The notes below the pieces were generated by a model that saw nothing but the letters and a program-made list of their open reading frames with translations, ran no database searches and was not told the DNA's origin. A stretch of DNA of 64,000 nucleotides from Cacajao melanocephalus (taxonomy: Eukaryota > Chordata > Mammalia > Primates > Pitheciidae): positions 62,001 through 126,000 of the forward strand of contig CAUYLG010076622.1 of assembly GCA_963573385.1 (NCBI GenBank), in the 5' to 3' direction. This document shows positions 37,472 to 51,789 of the stretch, piece by piece (the first letter of the stretch is position 1; every line of letters starts with the position of its first letter). A program made the translations under genes and the position numbers.

Positions 37472-37513
<42 letters not shown>
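36818..37513 (+). repeat. CA/CT-rich satellite-like block with ~250-bp higher-order period
   Basis: Almost entirely C, A and T in CACA and CTCT runs. Landmarks recur at a constant distance: tttttcctct at 36911 and 37162 and tttttcctc at 37412 (spacings 251 and 250); atgcactggct at 36982 and 37234 (252). So the block is about 2.4 copies of a ~250-bp unit and ends in a pure (CA)18 (37478-37513). All three plus frames stay open over long distances (up to 195 codons, S/H/T/L-rich); I consider these artefacts of composition. Confidence 0.93.
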
Positions 37514-38430
<917 letters not shown>

Positions 38431-38444
38431 AGCATTCCATCTTT

Positions 38445-39149
38445 ATGCAGGATTTTATTTTAGATCTGAATTTGCAAAAGGGAGTTAAAATATTGTCTAG
38501 TTTTGAAAATTAGACATATATATCTGCATTATTCTCGACCCTCCACATTCGAAGGAGAGTAAGGGGGCATTTTTAGAGTTTGCATTTTAAAGCAATCCTG
38601 ACAATTTTACATCTCGACCTCTAAGTCTCATTTCCTTCCCTAAGATCGAAGTGTACATTATTGTGATGGGTGTGAAAAGACCCGAGTGTAGTTAGATGAA
38701 AATGGCCTATGTGTGTACTAGTGATTTACTTTCAATACGGAAATGAGTTGTGATTTTACAGACAAGAATGATTTTTCCTTCTGTTTAATATTTAGGCCGT
38801 GTCTCCTCTGGCATCAGAGTCCCTTATCTTTCTCCCCCTACTTCACACTTTCCATAAGCCTTCTGGTTTCACAGCAGACACACTATAAATCTTCTCCTTC
38901 TAAGTGTCCCACATATGTTTCATTAAAAGTGTTTGTTTCTTTGATCAGCTTGACGTTTTTTAATGTGAAAAAAATAATAACTCTGTCACCTGGCACTTGG
39001 AACTGTAAAGGCCCTGAATGCAGGGCAGCACATCTGAGTGGGCTGGAGCCAGGGGTCTGTGTCTGCCGTTCAGGCCCCACCAGGGGTGGCCCCCCTCCTC
39101 CAGGACCCCAGGGAGCATCAACCGCATGAGGTAGAACACAGTCCCCGGG
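38445..39149. other. No recognised feature
   Basis: Unassigned sequence; a 128-codon frame (38743-39129) runs into the LTR edge and shows no domain. Confidence 0.45.
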
Positions 39150-39815
<666 letters not shown>

Positions 39816-41030
39816 TGATGTTTTTTACACATTGGCAAATATATGAGGAGAAAGAAGGGGGAAAAAAAGCTGAGAGGCAATCACCATGGATTCCAGGGCA
39901 AGCTGGAGTGGATTTCTCAGGGGCTTCGGATGCCATCTATTAAGGGGCCTGATTCACACTCACAGAGGGCAGGGCACCAACACTTCAGCAAGCAAATTAA
40001 GCCATCACAGCAAGGCCAAGGCGAGCTCTGAGTCACAGGTGGAAGTCTATTTGGGTCTTCTGGGTCTCTGCGACGGCCCATTTCCCAGCAGGGAGGGAAA
40101 GGTGCAGAGTATGATAAGGCCCTAATTTTCCCTTCTCCTCATTCTCCTCCTCCAGGCCATCATTGCTAGTGGTGCGCTCAGAATAATTTCACAGAATCCA
40201 CCGTATACTTGTAGCCTTCACACCCAGCAGTCCAAATGACTCAACTTATGTTACAACTCCAGAAGCATAATTTTTGCTGCATAAGAGGGCATGCCACAAA
40301 AGCACTCTGTCCCCAGGTAATTGATTCATTGCCACCCATTCCTCCTCCAATGGGACTTTCTCCAGGGGGTGAGGAGACTACACCACACATCAGGACTCCT
40401 GGGTTGCTGTCTGCAGCCTGTGACATTCTCATCAGTTAGCACACAGAGACGTCACTCTCAGTAATCATTTTCAAATTGCTTTCCACACCATTCTGGCTCC
40501 ACAAAAGTTGGCTTGAGTTTCAGAGGCCATTATACATGTCAGATTGGACTTTATTTGTTTAGATTAAACCGTTAGTTTTTTTGAGTCTGTGTGGAGTATT
40601 ATTTCTGAATTTCATTGCACTTTCTTCTTCTACTTCTCAAAAATACGTTCTCATTTGGCTTTGTAGCTTGAAAGTGTGCTCCATGACTCAGGAAAACAAA
40701 TGGCATAAATATTACCACCATCGGCAGAAAATGTGAGCATGTGTATTAACATTAGTAGGGTAAGGAAGAAGGTAAAGAGGAAAGGTGTCTTTTTACTAGA
40801 ACTCTCAAAACTCCCAGCCACAACCTTATCACCTTATACTCCAAAGGTATACACACTGCTGTCCTCTGATTTTCTGACATGAGTGGCAACAGTTTAGAGA
40901 ATGGCAGATAAAGTGCAACTGACGCCCTTCTTGCTATTTCACATTTCACAGTATTGTTCATCCAATGTGGTCTAATAAAGACACACTTCACATCTTTACT
41001 CTGTAAACACTAACATCATCATTAGTAATA
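39816..41030. other. No recognised feature
   Basis: About 1.2 kb of unassigned sequence. Confidence 0.45.
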
Positions 41031-41037
41031 GTATTAT

Positions 41038-41288
41038 TCACTTTGGGAGGCCGAGGCAGGCAGATCACTTGAGGTCAGGAGTTTGAGACCAGCCTGACCA
41101 ACATGGTGAAACCCCTTCTCTACTAAAAATACAAAAATTAGCTCAGCATGGTGGTGCATGCCTGTAATCCCAGCTACTTAGGAGGCTGAGTCAGGAGAAT
41201 TGCTTGAACATGGGAGGCGGAGGTTGTAGTGAGCCGAGATCACTCCATTGCACTCCAGCCTGGGCGACAAAGCAAGACTCCATCTCAA
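41038..41288 (+). mobile_element. Alu, 5'-truncated, plus strand
   Basis: Starts at 'cactttgggaggccgagg', about 30 bp into the Alu consensus, and runs to 'gactccatctcaaaa'. The tail passes into an AAT palindrome. A possible flanking repeat is tattattca before and tattatttca after. Confidence 0.92.
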
Positions 41289-41343
41289 AATAATAATAAT
41301 AATAACATTATATAATAATAATAATGTTATTATTATTATTATT
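41289..41343. repeat. Perfect 23-bp AAT-rich palindrome in an Alu tail
   Basis: Arms at 41289-41311 and 41321-41343 are perfect reverse complements, separated by a 9-nt loop. The stem is (aat)n plus aacattat. Likely formed from an expanded Alu tail microsatellite. Confidence 0.95.
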
Positions 41344-41639
41344 TCAGTCCTTTCCCCCACTTACTCACATCATTGCACACAAAGGGAAAACACTGTTTTT
41401 ATTATAAGACATATTATATGTGCTGTACATGCAGACAGGCGGGCAGCTGCTAGGACGGACCATCTCACCAGAACAGTGGAGAACAGGAGAGAAATTGTTC
41501 CCCCAAAGAAAAAGAAGCTGTACATTCAAAAACTACAACAGCTATCATGATGGGGGTGAATTCTGCAGAAGGAAGAATAAAGCCAATGTGTATGTGATTA
41601 TTTTCCGTACAATTTCAATAAATAGGAAAGGAAAATTTA

Positions 41640-41935
41640 GTTATGGGGCAGTGTGTTCTAGTCCAGACACTACCACTAATTAGTTACAAAAACTTAACAA
41701 ACCTCCTCTTCTTCAAGCTTGTTTCTTCATGTGGAACCTGAGGATGTAAATATGCATTGTCTCCAGATGACCACTGGATCTCAGAAGATCTTCTTACATG
41801 ACTGAAGTGTGGGAGATTTAACTCTAACATCAAATAGCTGCATGAACATGAGAAAACCATTTAATTTCTCTAAATTTCATTTATAAATCAGGAGTGGTAA
41901 TGTCTTAAGGCATTAATGAAATTTCATGTAGAAAA
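41640..41935 (+). mobile_element. Two MIR-like pieces, plus strand
   Basis: 'tctagtccagacactaccactaattagttac' to 'cttgtttcttcatgtggaacctgaggatg' (41658-41746), and 'aaatagctgcatgaacatgagaaaaccatttaatttctctaaatttcatttataaatcagg' (41833-41893), both in MIR order. Confidence 0.65.
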
Positions 41936-42040
41936 TAAAGAATATCAATAGCTGCCACATATTGAACATCTATGTATTTAGTGCTATACTAAATATCTTC
42001 TTGTGGCTATATCATATTTCTCTATTCTGTTTTTCCAATA

Positions 42041-42700
42041 CAGATGTCTCCCCTTATTTGTGGCTTCACTTTCTGAAGTCAACATTATATTATTACAGTC
42101 TGAAAATATTAAATGGAAAATTCCAGAAATAAACAATTCATAAGTTTTAAATTTTGTGTCATTCTGAGTAGCATGGTGAAATCTTGCACCATCCCATTCC
42201 ATCCAGCACGGAACATGAATTATCTCTTTGTCTAATATGTTCATGCTGTGTATGCTCCCCACCTATTAGTCATCGACACCATCGTCTGCTCCTGATGGAT
42301 GTCAGAATAGTCCTCCTTCTGACACATCATCAGGCCAATAGTAGCCTAATACTATGTCACAATTCCTACATCATTCACCTCACCTTATGTCATCAGTTAG
42401 GCATTTTATCATGTCATATCATCACAAGAAAAAGGGTAAGTACAACACGGTAAGATACTTTGAGAGAGAGAGACCACATTCACATAAATTTTATTACCGC
42501 ACATTATTATACTTGTTCTATTTTATTATTAGTTATGGCTGTTAATATTTTCCTGTGCCTAATTTATAAGTTAAACTTCGTCATAGGTATGTATGTATAG
42601 GAAAAAAATAATAATATATAGGATTTGGTATTACCCATGGTTTCAGGCATCCACTGGGATTCTTGAAGCATTACTCCTATGGAAAAGAGAGGGACTACAG
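42041..42700. mobile_element. Tigger-type (pogo) non-autonomous DNA transposon, 660 bp
   Basis: Starts cagatgtctccccttatttg and ends gaaaagagagggactacag; the ends read as decayed inverted repeats. TA dinucleotides flank it (42039-42040 and 42701-42702), the expected Tc1/mariner-type target duplication. Internal landmarks 'ttccagaaataaacaattcataagttttaaattttg', 'agcatggtgaaatcttgcaccatcc', 'tttgagagagagagaccacattcacataa' and 'ggtttcaggcatccactggg' are those of the Tigger3/Tigger1/MER2 group. It has no transposase frame. The fit to Tigger3-like derivatives is my best guess. Confidence 0.87.
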
Positions 42701-42702
42701 TA

Positions 42703-43716
42703 ATGCCTGGTGAAGACCTACACTTTCCTTCTTTCATTCAACTTACTCCACAGTTTGCTCTGATGTCTGAATAGACAAGGATAATGGAATATTTACACAT
42801 GAATAATCAGAGAAACTTAATGGCTTTTCACCCTGAAGAAAATAAGGGTAAAAAATAGGGACATGTAATAGGAACAAAAAAATCATTAAAAAAAATAAAG
42901 ACGACGAAGAAGAAAAAAGAATAGAGAAGCATGAGATGACAAGAAATTAGAATAAAATAAAAATGAACACAGGTGAGGCAAGAAGGTTTGCAAGAAAAAG
43001 ATAAAATGCAATAGAAAAATTAAAATAGCCACTGGGACCAATAAAGAGCCAGGTTTGAAACTTCAGAAAAGTGGATGAATAATATGGAGAACTTACTTGA
43101 GATGCTTTCCTGGAATTTGGAGAAAAATTACATAAAGATAAAAAATTATGAGAAAAAAATGAAAGGTTTAATCTTTGTTCATAGTCTTTCATAGCTAGAA
43201 ACCCATACAGAAAAAGCTATAGCTCTTGAAACTGAAGAAATAAATGAAGACAGAGTTATAGAAAATTTTCTACCTGAGAAACAACTTGAATATTGAAATG
43301 AGTGACCATATTACAAGTAGAATCATAAATAGACAACCTCACTTAAACTTCTAGTTGTATTTTTTATTACAAGGATAACAAAAAAGCAGTTTATCAAAAT
43401 CTGGGCTGAAAGAAATTCACTATAAAGATGTAAATATTATAGTAGGCAAGTTAACATGTTTGCAACACTAAATACAAGAAGACAATGGAGAAACATCTAG
43501 AGAGTTTGGAGGTTGAAAATTAGTGAATAAAATTTTTATTCCAAGCTGAGTTATCACTTTTGTATAATAGGAACCTAAGGCAGTATCAGATATGTACAAG
43601 CTCAAGAAAATATAACCCTTATCTTTCTTTGAGGAAATACACACTACAACTGACCAATGAGCCAAGAGATCAACTAAAATTAAAACCTTAAAAACTTAAA
43701 ACTAATGTTGGTCTAT
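42703..43716. other. AT-rich, possibly very old L1/HAL1 sequence
   Basis: A-rich on the plus strand. 'acaagaagacaatggagaaacatctagag' (43471-43500) recalls the L1 ORF1 region 'RRQWxNI'. Not enough is conserved to define an element. Confidence 0.35.
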
Positions 43717-44072
43717 GTCTGAATGTTAGTGTTTCCCCCACCAAAAATTCATATGTTGAAACCTAACCCTCAAGTTGATGGAGTTAAGAGCTACAGCCTT
43801 TGGGAGGTAATTATGCCAGGAGGGCAGAGCCCTCATGAATAGGGTTAGTGTCCTTATAAAAAAGGAGCTTGTTCATCTCTTCTGCCATGTGAGAACATAG
43901 CTAGAAGGTGCCATTTATGAGAACCAGGTTCTTACTGGACATCAAATCTTCTGGTGCCTTAACCTTCTGGACTTCTCAGCCTCCAGAACTGTGAGCCATA
44001 AATTTCTGTTATTAATAAGTTACTCAGTCTAAGGTATTTTGTGATAGCAGCCCAAACTGACTAAGGAATATA
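43717..44072 (+). mobile_element. MaLR (MLT1/MST-type) solo LTR, plus strand
   Basis: 'aaaaattcatatgttgaaacctaaccctcaag' (43742-43774), 'cagagccctcatgaatagggttagtgtccttataaaaaagg', 'cttctgccatgtgagaacatagctagaaggtgcc', 'cagcctccagaactgtgagccataaatttctg' and 'agcagcccaaactgactaagga' are in order. No internal sequence follows. Confidence 0.87.
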
Positions 44073-44384
44073 AAAGGACTCGGTTTTTGCTTTTAGTCCC
44101 CAAGGACTGCCAAGACTAACCCTGATGGAGTGAAAAGAAAGAGGGCAGCATCTTCAAATTGGGTCTCTTGAGGTCTGGGTCCCACAGAGGTGACGCCGGT
44201 GCCAAGGAGGATGAGCTGAGGGCTTTGCTAAAGCATGCTCGATCCCCCACTCCCTTTCCAATGACAGCAGCTCTGTGTTTAGCCCTTTTTATATATTATG
44301 GTTTTGCCAAATATTTAGTTTGGGGGAAAAAAGGTTTCAGCTGTTTTTAAAAATGGAGAATTAAAAACCATCTGAATAATACAA

Positions 44385-44500
44385 AGATCAGATAGAAAAA
44401 TCTGGGTTTGAACACCAACTTCACCACCTACTAACTATGTGACCTTGGGCAAATCATCAACCTCCATGACCTCTGGACTCTTTAGTTATAAGTTACTACC
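44385..44500 (+). mobile_element. MIR core, plus strand
   Basis: 'tctgggtttgaacaccaacttcaccacctactaactatgtgaccttgggcaaatcatcaacctc' (44401-44464), a well-preserved MIR core. Confidence 0.82.
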
Positions 44501-45459
44501 ACATACCTTATGGGTTCTTGTCTGGACAAATTGAGAAGAGATGTGAAGGAAATGTTTGATGTGCTATTATTACTCAACTGGAGGTTTGCAAATTTACAGC
44601 AGAAACTGCGTAATAATTTAAGCTCTTTGTTTAGAGTATGGCTCACTCAAATAGTGTATGTTCACTCTCACGCCACAAACAAGTTTGGAAGGTGAGACAG
44701 TTTTCCACGTGGGGCTGGACCTCCCAACCACTTTTACTTTAGGGTGTACTTAGAGAATGTCACTTAAGGTCAACAGAGGCATAGGCTTGTGGCCCAGGGG
44801 TTCCAGACACCCAAGCCTCATCCAGACACCCAGAGTGACTAGGAAATAAATATCATGACCCAACTCATATTTATTAACCCATCCATGGCAATCCCACTAA
44901 GGCAGTTCCGAGGTAAATATTCACATTTCTGTCTCTTAATGTAACATGTTCTAGATTTCGCTATGTGATGGCATCTCTTAGGAAGTTATACCTCTTTTGA
45001 TTTGCTTGAGGGCCTTTCCGAACCTACACATCCTATCATTCCAAAATTAATTTCCATTCAATAACTTGAAGTAGTCAATCACTTCAACTTTCTGTACTTT
45101 TACCCAAATCTACCTGTCTCTCCCACAGACCACTGAGCCAGGCCACACTGAAATTTGAGGTTTCGCGCCACGTTGCTCAGTGTCCCTCTGTCTGTCGGCA
45201 TTCACATTTCCACCCCATTATCTTCAGAGAAACTGACATTTTTCAAGGGTTTATAATTACATGAAAAATGATTGTGTTAAATATGTGGGAGAAAGGGATA
45301 TCAATTATATACGAATTACAATCTTAATTCATAAAGAATATACATTGAAAGAAATACTGAAAGTAAATACTTTACCTGGTTAGCAGTAGTTTTCTCTGAA
45401 TAATAAATGACTTTTTTTCTACTTTCTGTATTTTAAAAATATTTTATAAGGGCAACATT
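44501..45459. other. No recognised feature
   Basis: Unassigned sequence without long frames. Confidence 0.45.
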
Positions 45460-45670
45460 GCTTCTTTTTAATGAAGTATAATTTACATAATGTACACAAA
45501 TCTTAAGTACACAGCTCAATAAATATTTACATATGTGTACACTCAGGTGACCACCATTCAGAGCGAGACTATTTCCATCTCACCACAAGCCTTCTCATAT
45601 CCCTCTCAATAAGAAATGGCTCCTAAAAGTAACCATCATCCCGACTCAATTGCTATGAATTAATTTTTTT
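45460..45670 (-). mobile_element. Possible old L1M 3' end, minus strand
   Basis: 'taatgaagtataatttacataatgtacacaaatcttaagtacacagctcaataa' and 'gaccaccattcagagc' parallel the reverse complement of L1MC/ME 3' sequence. Confidence 0.5.
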
Positions 45671-47524
<1,854 letters not shown>

Positions 47525-47755
47525 ATACTGGCATAGAGGAAAGCAAACAGCTTTCTTCTATGAGCTTTGAAAGCAAACAGACTTGGGTTCAAGTCCCAGT
47601 CAAATATCAACTTCTCAGGACATCAGTCTCCTTATCTCAAATAAAGATAATAAAAACGACTTCACAAGACAGTTGGTGGGAGAAATGAGGGAACATATGT
47701 TCCTATATAAGGTACCTAGCATAGTGTTTGACAGATAGGAGGAGGTGTTTTAAAA
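47525..47755 (+). mobile_element. MIR SINE, plus strand, near full length
   Basis: 'acagacttgggttcaagtcccagtc' (47577-47601), 'ctcaggacatcagtctccttatctcaaataaagataataa' and 'gtacctagcatagtgtttgacagatagg' follow MIR order. A short direct repeat gaaagcaaacag occurs near 47539 and 47569. Confidence 0.8.
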
Positions 47756-47823
47756 TTAGTTCTGTGACCATTCCTTTCTCTGATTTTTTTCTAAAAACAA
47801 AATGTTGGCATGCATGGGTATGT

Positions 47824-47824
<1 letters not shown>

Positions 47825-47868
<44 letters not shown>

Positions 47869-47872
47869 TACA
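47825..47872 (+). repeat. (CA)20 microsatellite
   Basis: Twenty uninterrupted CA units at 47825-47864 followed by (cata)2. Confidence 0.98.
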
Positions 47873-47875
47873 TTT

Positions 47876-48416
47876 AATATAAACCCAAACTCCCTAGACT
47901 AATACCAGATTAAGTTGTCTCTCTTCTGAGCCACAAACCCTATTTCTTATTCCTTTTCTGAAGGCAAACATTAGTGATGAAATCTCTCTTCCCCTAAGCT
48001 CTGCAGCCATACTCTCTTGCAAACTCTCATGTATATAGCCTCTTTATTCCCACTGATAAGATGCTACCATGTGTTTTGGTCACTTCTTGACTTGACAAAT
48101 GTAACTGTTGTCCAGATGGCCTATCCTCCCTCTGTACTTCTCAAGTCTAGTAAATATTAGAGACTGCTGCCAAGATTCTCTCTCCCTCTGGTCATTCTGA
48201 ACCTAGTTCAAATCCCTACTGTTGCTTTGTAACAACAGTTACAAAATTCATTTTTTACAGAATTCAACGTATCCAAAATCTGAAATGAAAGCAAAATTCT
48301 CCCTCAAATGTATTTGGTTACTTTTATTGTTCTTCTAAATTTTTACTTTTTTTCACGTATTTCTATTCCTTCTAACTTTTTTCTTTCTCATTTTTTACCC
48401 ACCTCTTAGATTTTTC
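47876..48416. other. No recognised feature
   Basis: Unassigned sequence. Confidence 0.45.
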
Positions 48417-48806
48417 CATTCATGCTGCAATCATTTGAATGTCCTTTCCACAACTCAGGTTGAAATTTAATTGCCATTGTGACAGTGTTGGAAGGTAAGA
48501 CCTTTAAGAGGTGATTAGGTAATGGATTAATGCCATTATCATGGGAGTGGGTTAGTAATCTCAGGAGTGGATTTTTGATTAAAATTTAAAAAGGGTGAAT
48601 TCAACTTGATTTCCTCTCTCTGTCTCCTACAAGCTCACTTGCCCTTCTACCATGTTATGATGCAGCATGAAGGTCCTCACCTGATGCTGGTGCCATGCTC
48701 TTTGACTTCTCAGCCTCCAGAATCATGAGTCAAATAAAATTCTATTGTTTAGCAATGACCCACTCTCTGTTATTCTGTTGTAGCAGCAGAAAACAGACTA
48801 AGACAC
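48417..48806 (+). mobile_element. MaLR (MLT1/MST-type) solo LTR, plus strand
   Basis: 'tcatttgaatgtcctttccacaactcaggttgaaatttaattgcc' (48432-48476), 'acctttaagaggtgattaggt', 'tctaccatgttatgatgcagcatgaagg', 'cttctcagcctccagaatcatgag' and 'gtagcagcagaaaacagactaagaca' are in LTR order. Confidence 0.85.
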
Positions 48807-48870
48807 ATGCTATAAACTTTCCTTTCCTCATTCAAAAGTGTTCCTAAAATGCCATCTAAAAAGCTAATGA

Positions 48871-49179
48871 GGCTGGGCACAGTGGCTCATGCCTATAATC
48901 CCAGCAGTTTGGGAGGCTGAGGCAGGCAGATTACTTGAGGCCAGGAGTTTGAGACCAGCCTGGCCAAATGGTGAAATCCCGTCTCTACTAAAAAAAAAAA
49001 AAGATACAAAAAATTAACCAGGTGTGGTGGTGCATATCTGTAATTCCAGCTACTCAGGAGGTTAAGCCATGAAAATTGCTTGAACTGGGGAGGCAGAAGT
49101 TGCAGTGAGCTGAGATCACACCACTGTCCTCTAGCCTGGGTGACAGTGAGACTCTGTCTCAAATAAGTAAATAAATAAG
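48871..49179 (+). mobile_element. Alu, full length, plus strand
   Basis: Both arms present; middle A13 tract (48991-49003); tail (aaat)n. Flanked by aagctaatg (48861-48869 and 49180-49188). AluJ/Sx-like divergence. Faces the minus-strand Alu at 49547-49833. Confidence 0.95.
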
Positions 49180-49188
49180 AAGCTAATG

Positions 49189-49536
49189 CTACCTAAATTG
49201 ATATATCTATTCAAAGGATACTGTTGGAGCCCTTAAATGAATAAAGTAGTTATTCTAGTGTAAAAAAATCACCCAGAAATACCATTAAAGAGGGAAAAAA
49301 ATTATGAAAAAGTATGTTTAGTTTGACTAAACACATACTCTTTTAATGCAAAAAAGAAATGTACATCTGTGTGTGCGTACATATACACACACACAAAGAA
49401 AGAGTCATATTTGCATATGTTTCTGCAAGGGAAACATATTTGCATATTTTTCTGCAAGGATACACAAGACTTTAAGTGTTTACCTTTGAAAAGAGGGACC
49501 TTTCTTTACTATCTAAATTTTCTAGCTATGTGCCTT
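49189..49536. other. Unassigned spacer between two inverted Alus
   Basis: Contains an internal echo: 'tttgcatat..tttctgcaag' occurs twice (49409-49429 and 49439-49459). Confidence 0.5.
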
Positions 49537-49546
49537 AGTTACTTTT

Positions 49547-49833
49547 TTTTTTTTTGACAGAGTCTCACTCTGTCACCAGGCTGAAGTGCAGTGGCATGAT
49601 CTCAGCTCACTGCAACCTCCACCTCCTGGTTCAAGCGATTCTCCTGCTCAGCCTCCTGAGTAGCTGGAACTACAGGCACACACCACCAGGCCCAGCTAAT
49701 TTTTGTATTTTTAGTAGTAGAGACAGGGTTTCACCATGTTGGCCAGGATAGTCTCAATCTCTTGACTTCATGATCTGCCTGCCTCAGCTTCCCAAAGTGC
49801 TGGGACTACAGGCATGAGCCACGGCACCCAGCC
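49547..49833 (-). mobile_element. Alu, full length, minus strand
   Basis: T13 tract then both arms reversed, ending 'cggcacccagcc'. Flanked by agttactttt (49537-49546 and 49834-49843). A 3-bp insertion (tag) lies in the 'tttttagtagtagagac' segment. Confidence 0.95.
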
Positions 49834-49843
49834 AGTTACTTTT

Positions 49844-51070
49844 TATTCTAATGTCACCAAGTATTATGTAGGCAGTGGGATGATGGGCAGTTACTGTTCC
49901 TTTCTTATACTATTCAACATATTAATATCTAAGAAATCTTATATTTTAAAAATAAAAGTAATGATTTCCCCACTCCAGAGGCTTGAGCCTGGAAGGGATT
50001 GTTAGAAGAAGCCAACACAAATCCATCACAGCCCCTATGCTGAGTGCACTATTCGTTTTAAAATGTCACGAGTTCTACATTATGTTCAGCACTGAGCTGG
50101 AAAAATAGAAATGCGCTAGGGACAAGTGCACTGAGAACATAAAAATGAATCAAAGACAGTGCCTGTTCTCAAGGAGTTTCTGTATAAACAATAGTGTAAT
50201 TTCTACAATCAATGCAAGACAAGATGCTGGAAGAAACCTCCTAGCACAGCAAGGACAGGCACAGAGGAAGTGACTTTGAGTTGGGCCCTATTTTAGTCAG
50301 GATGAGCCAAGCTATACGGTAATAATAAATTGGCCCGGAAATCTCAGTGCCTAGCACTATCAAAGGTTATTTCTTGCTTCTATGAAGACCACAGGAACGG
50401 GCTGTGCAGCTCTCCATGTTTTCTGCCATATGACTCTCAGGACAGTTTGCCATTAGTAAAATGGCTAACCAGATAAGTTGATCTTCGGGAGCCTTTCACA
50501 CTTTCTTTCTTCTTCAGTACAATTTTTTCTTTCTCTTCACTATTGGCAAGTAGCTTTCTTCACATCCCTTTTCTCCACCCAAGGAACCCAGCTCTCATAC
50601 ATTCGACTGATGGAGGCTCTTCCTCCCCCGTCCTTTAGACTCATCCAATGCATCTTCCCAGAAGCAAAACATACCTGAACTGTGTCTTGTTCTCAGCTAT
50701 TTGAGGAGTGTAATACAACACACAAATGTAGAAACAAATGGATAAGAAACAGAGTCCCACTGGAAAAGAGCCTGCCATCATTAGGAATCAAATACAGAAA
50801 AATTATTAATTAGAAGTGAATATCCACCCAGGGGGACTCATGCACCCTCTCTGAAACAGTCTCATGCTCCTCATTGTGACATTAGAGGCAAAGATCTGCA
50901 CACAGTAAGGTGCTGTGTTGAGCTAAAATGAAGCTGCTGTGAACACATCTTAGAAGACCTGGACATCCACCATGCTAATTCTCTATTGTACCCCCATATC
51001 TGTTCTTTTCCCTTCTCTAATCTGCTCTAGGTACAGAAAAGTTCTTTGCAGATTATAGCACTGGTCTCAC
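49844..51070. other. Mostly unassigned; ancient repeat-like pieces
   Basis: 'agacagtgcctgttctcaaggagtttctgtataaa' (50155-50189) and 'cggaaatctcagtgcctagcactatcaaaggttatttcttgc' (50336-50377) recall old mammalian repeats that I cannot name. Confidence 0.35.
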
Positions 51071-51628
51071 TTGCCATCTGGCTTCAACCAATGGGAGTTA
51101 CTAGCAGTCAATCAGAGGGCAGCAAAAGAGGAAGTTCAGGGTGTTCATTCCCTCAGGCTTCTCCCTGCCTTGCTATGGCATGACCGTGGCTACAGTCCCC
51201 TATTTAAAGCCACACTTCGGTTCAGTGGTCTCTTTCCCATGGCTACAACTCTCGCTGGGTTTGTTCCAGAAACAACTATCTCCTTTTACCTCCTCAAGCC
51301 TGGATGTGGTAGCAGCTTCTCCCTGTTTCTGGGCCCTCATCATCTTTTATTGGTTTCTGTAAACTTGGTCTCACCTATGTTGAATTATCCCTTCATTGCA
51401 CTCTTCAATTGCCCCTTAAATGTGCCACCTGTCTCCTACCAGTCTCCACTCAGCTCAGCTCTTCAGTCTTCCTCAAGACAAGGGACTACACAGGAAACCC
51501 AGGGAAGCCAGATCAGCCCAAGCAGTCTCAAAACAAATTCCTCTACTGAAAGCCTTGTGCTATGGGTGGGGGTTCTTAAATGGTGTATCAACTGTGGAAA
51601 AAAGTATAGCATTTTCTCAATAAATTAA
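51071..51628 (+). other. 185-codon open frame, probably in an old repeat
   Basis: The longest frame outside simple repeat and L1. It has mixed composition rich in S, L, P and F, no domain I recognise, a hydrophobic stretch around residues 74-115 and a CxxC-like CINCGKK near the end. The DNA around 51084-51140 ('gcttcaaccaatgggagtta', 'gcagtcaatcagagggcag') has the order of a common old mammalian repeat, so I favour a chance frame. An aataaa lies at 51619-51624. Confidence 0.4.
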
Positions 51629-51635
51629 ACATAAA

Positions 51636-51756
51636 TCTGGGGGCAGTGGCTCATGCCTGTAATCTCAGCACTTTGGGAGGCTAAGGTGGGAAGATTGCTT
51701 AAGGCCAGAAGTTCAAAACCAGTTTGGTCAACGTAGCAAGACCTTGTTTCTTAAAA
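51636..51756 (+). mobile_element. Free left Alu monomer (FLAM-like)
   Basis: Left Alu monomer only, 'ctgggggcagtggctcatgcctg' to 'gtagcaagaccttgtttctt' plus A7. FLAM/AluJ-type bases 'gggaagattgcttaaggccagaag'. A perfect 14-bp duplication aaattaaacataaa flanks it (51622-51635 and 51757-51770). Confidence 0.9.
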
Positions 51757-51789
51757 AAATTAAACATAAAATTACCATAACTACAAGCA

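Noticed and set aside
36818..37513. CRISPR-like array because of regularly spaced units
   Set aside because: Units are ~250 bp of low-complexity sequence with no distinct spacers, in a primate genome.
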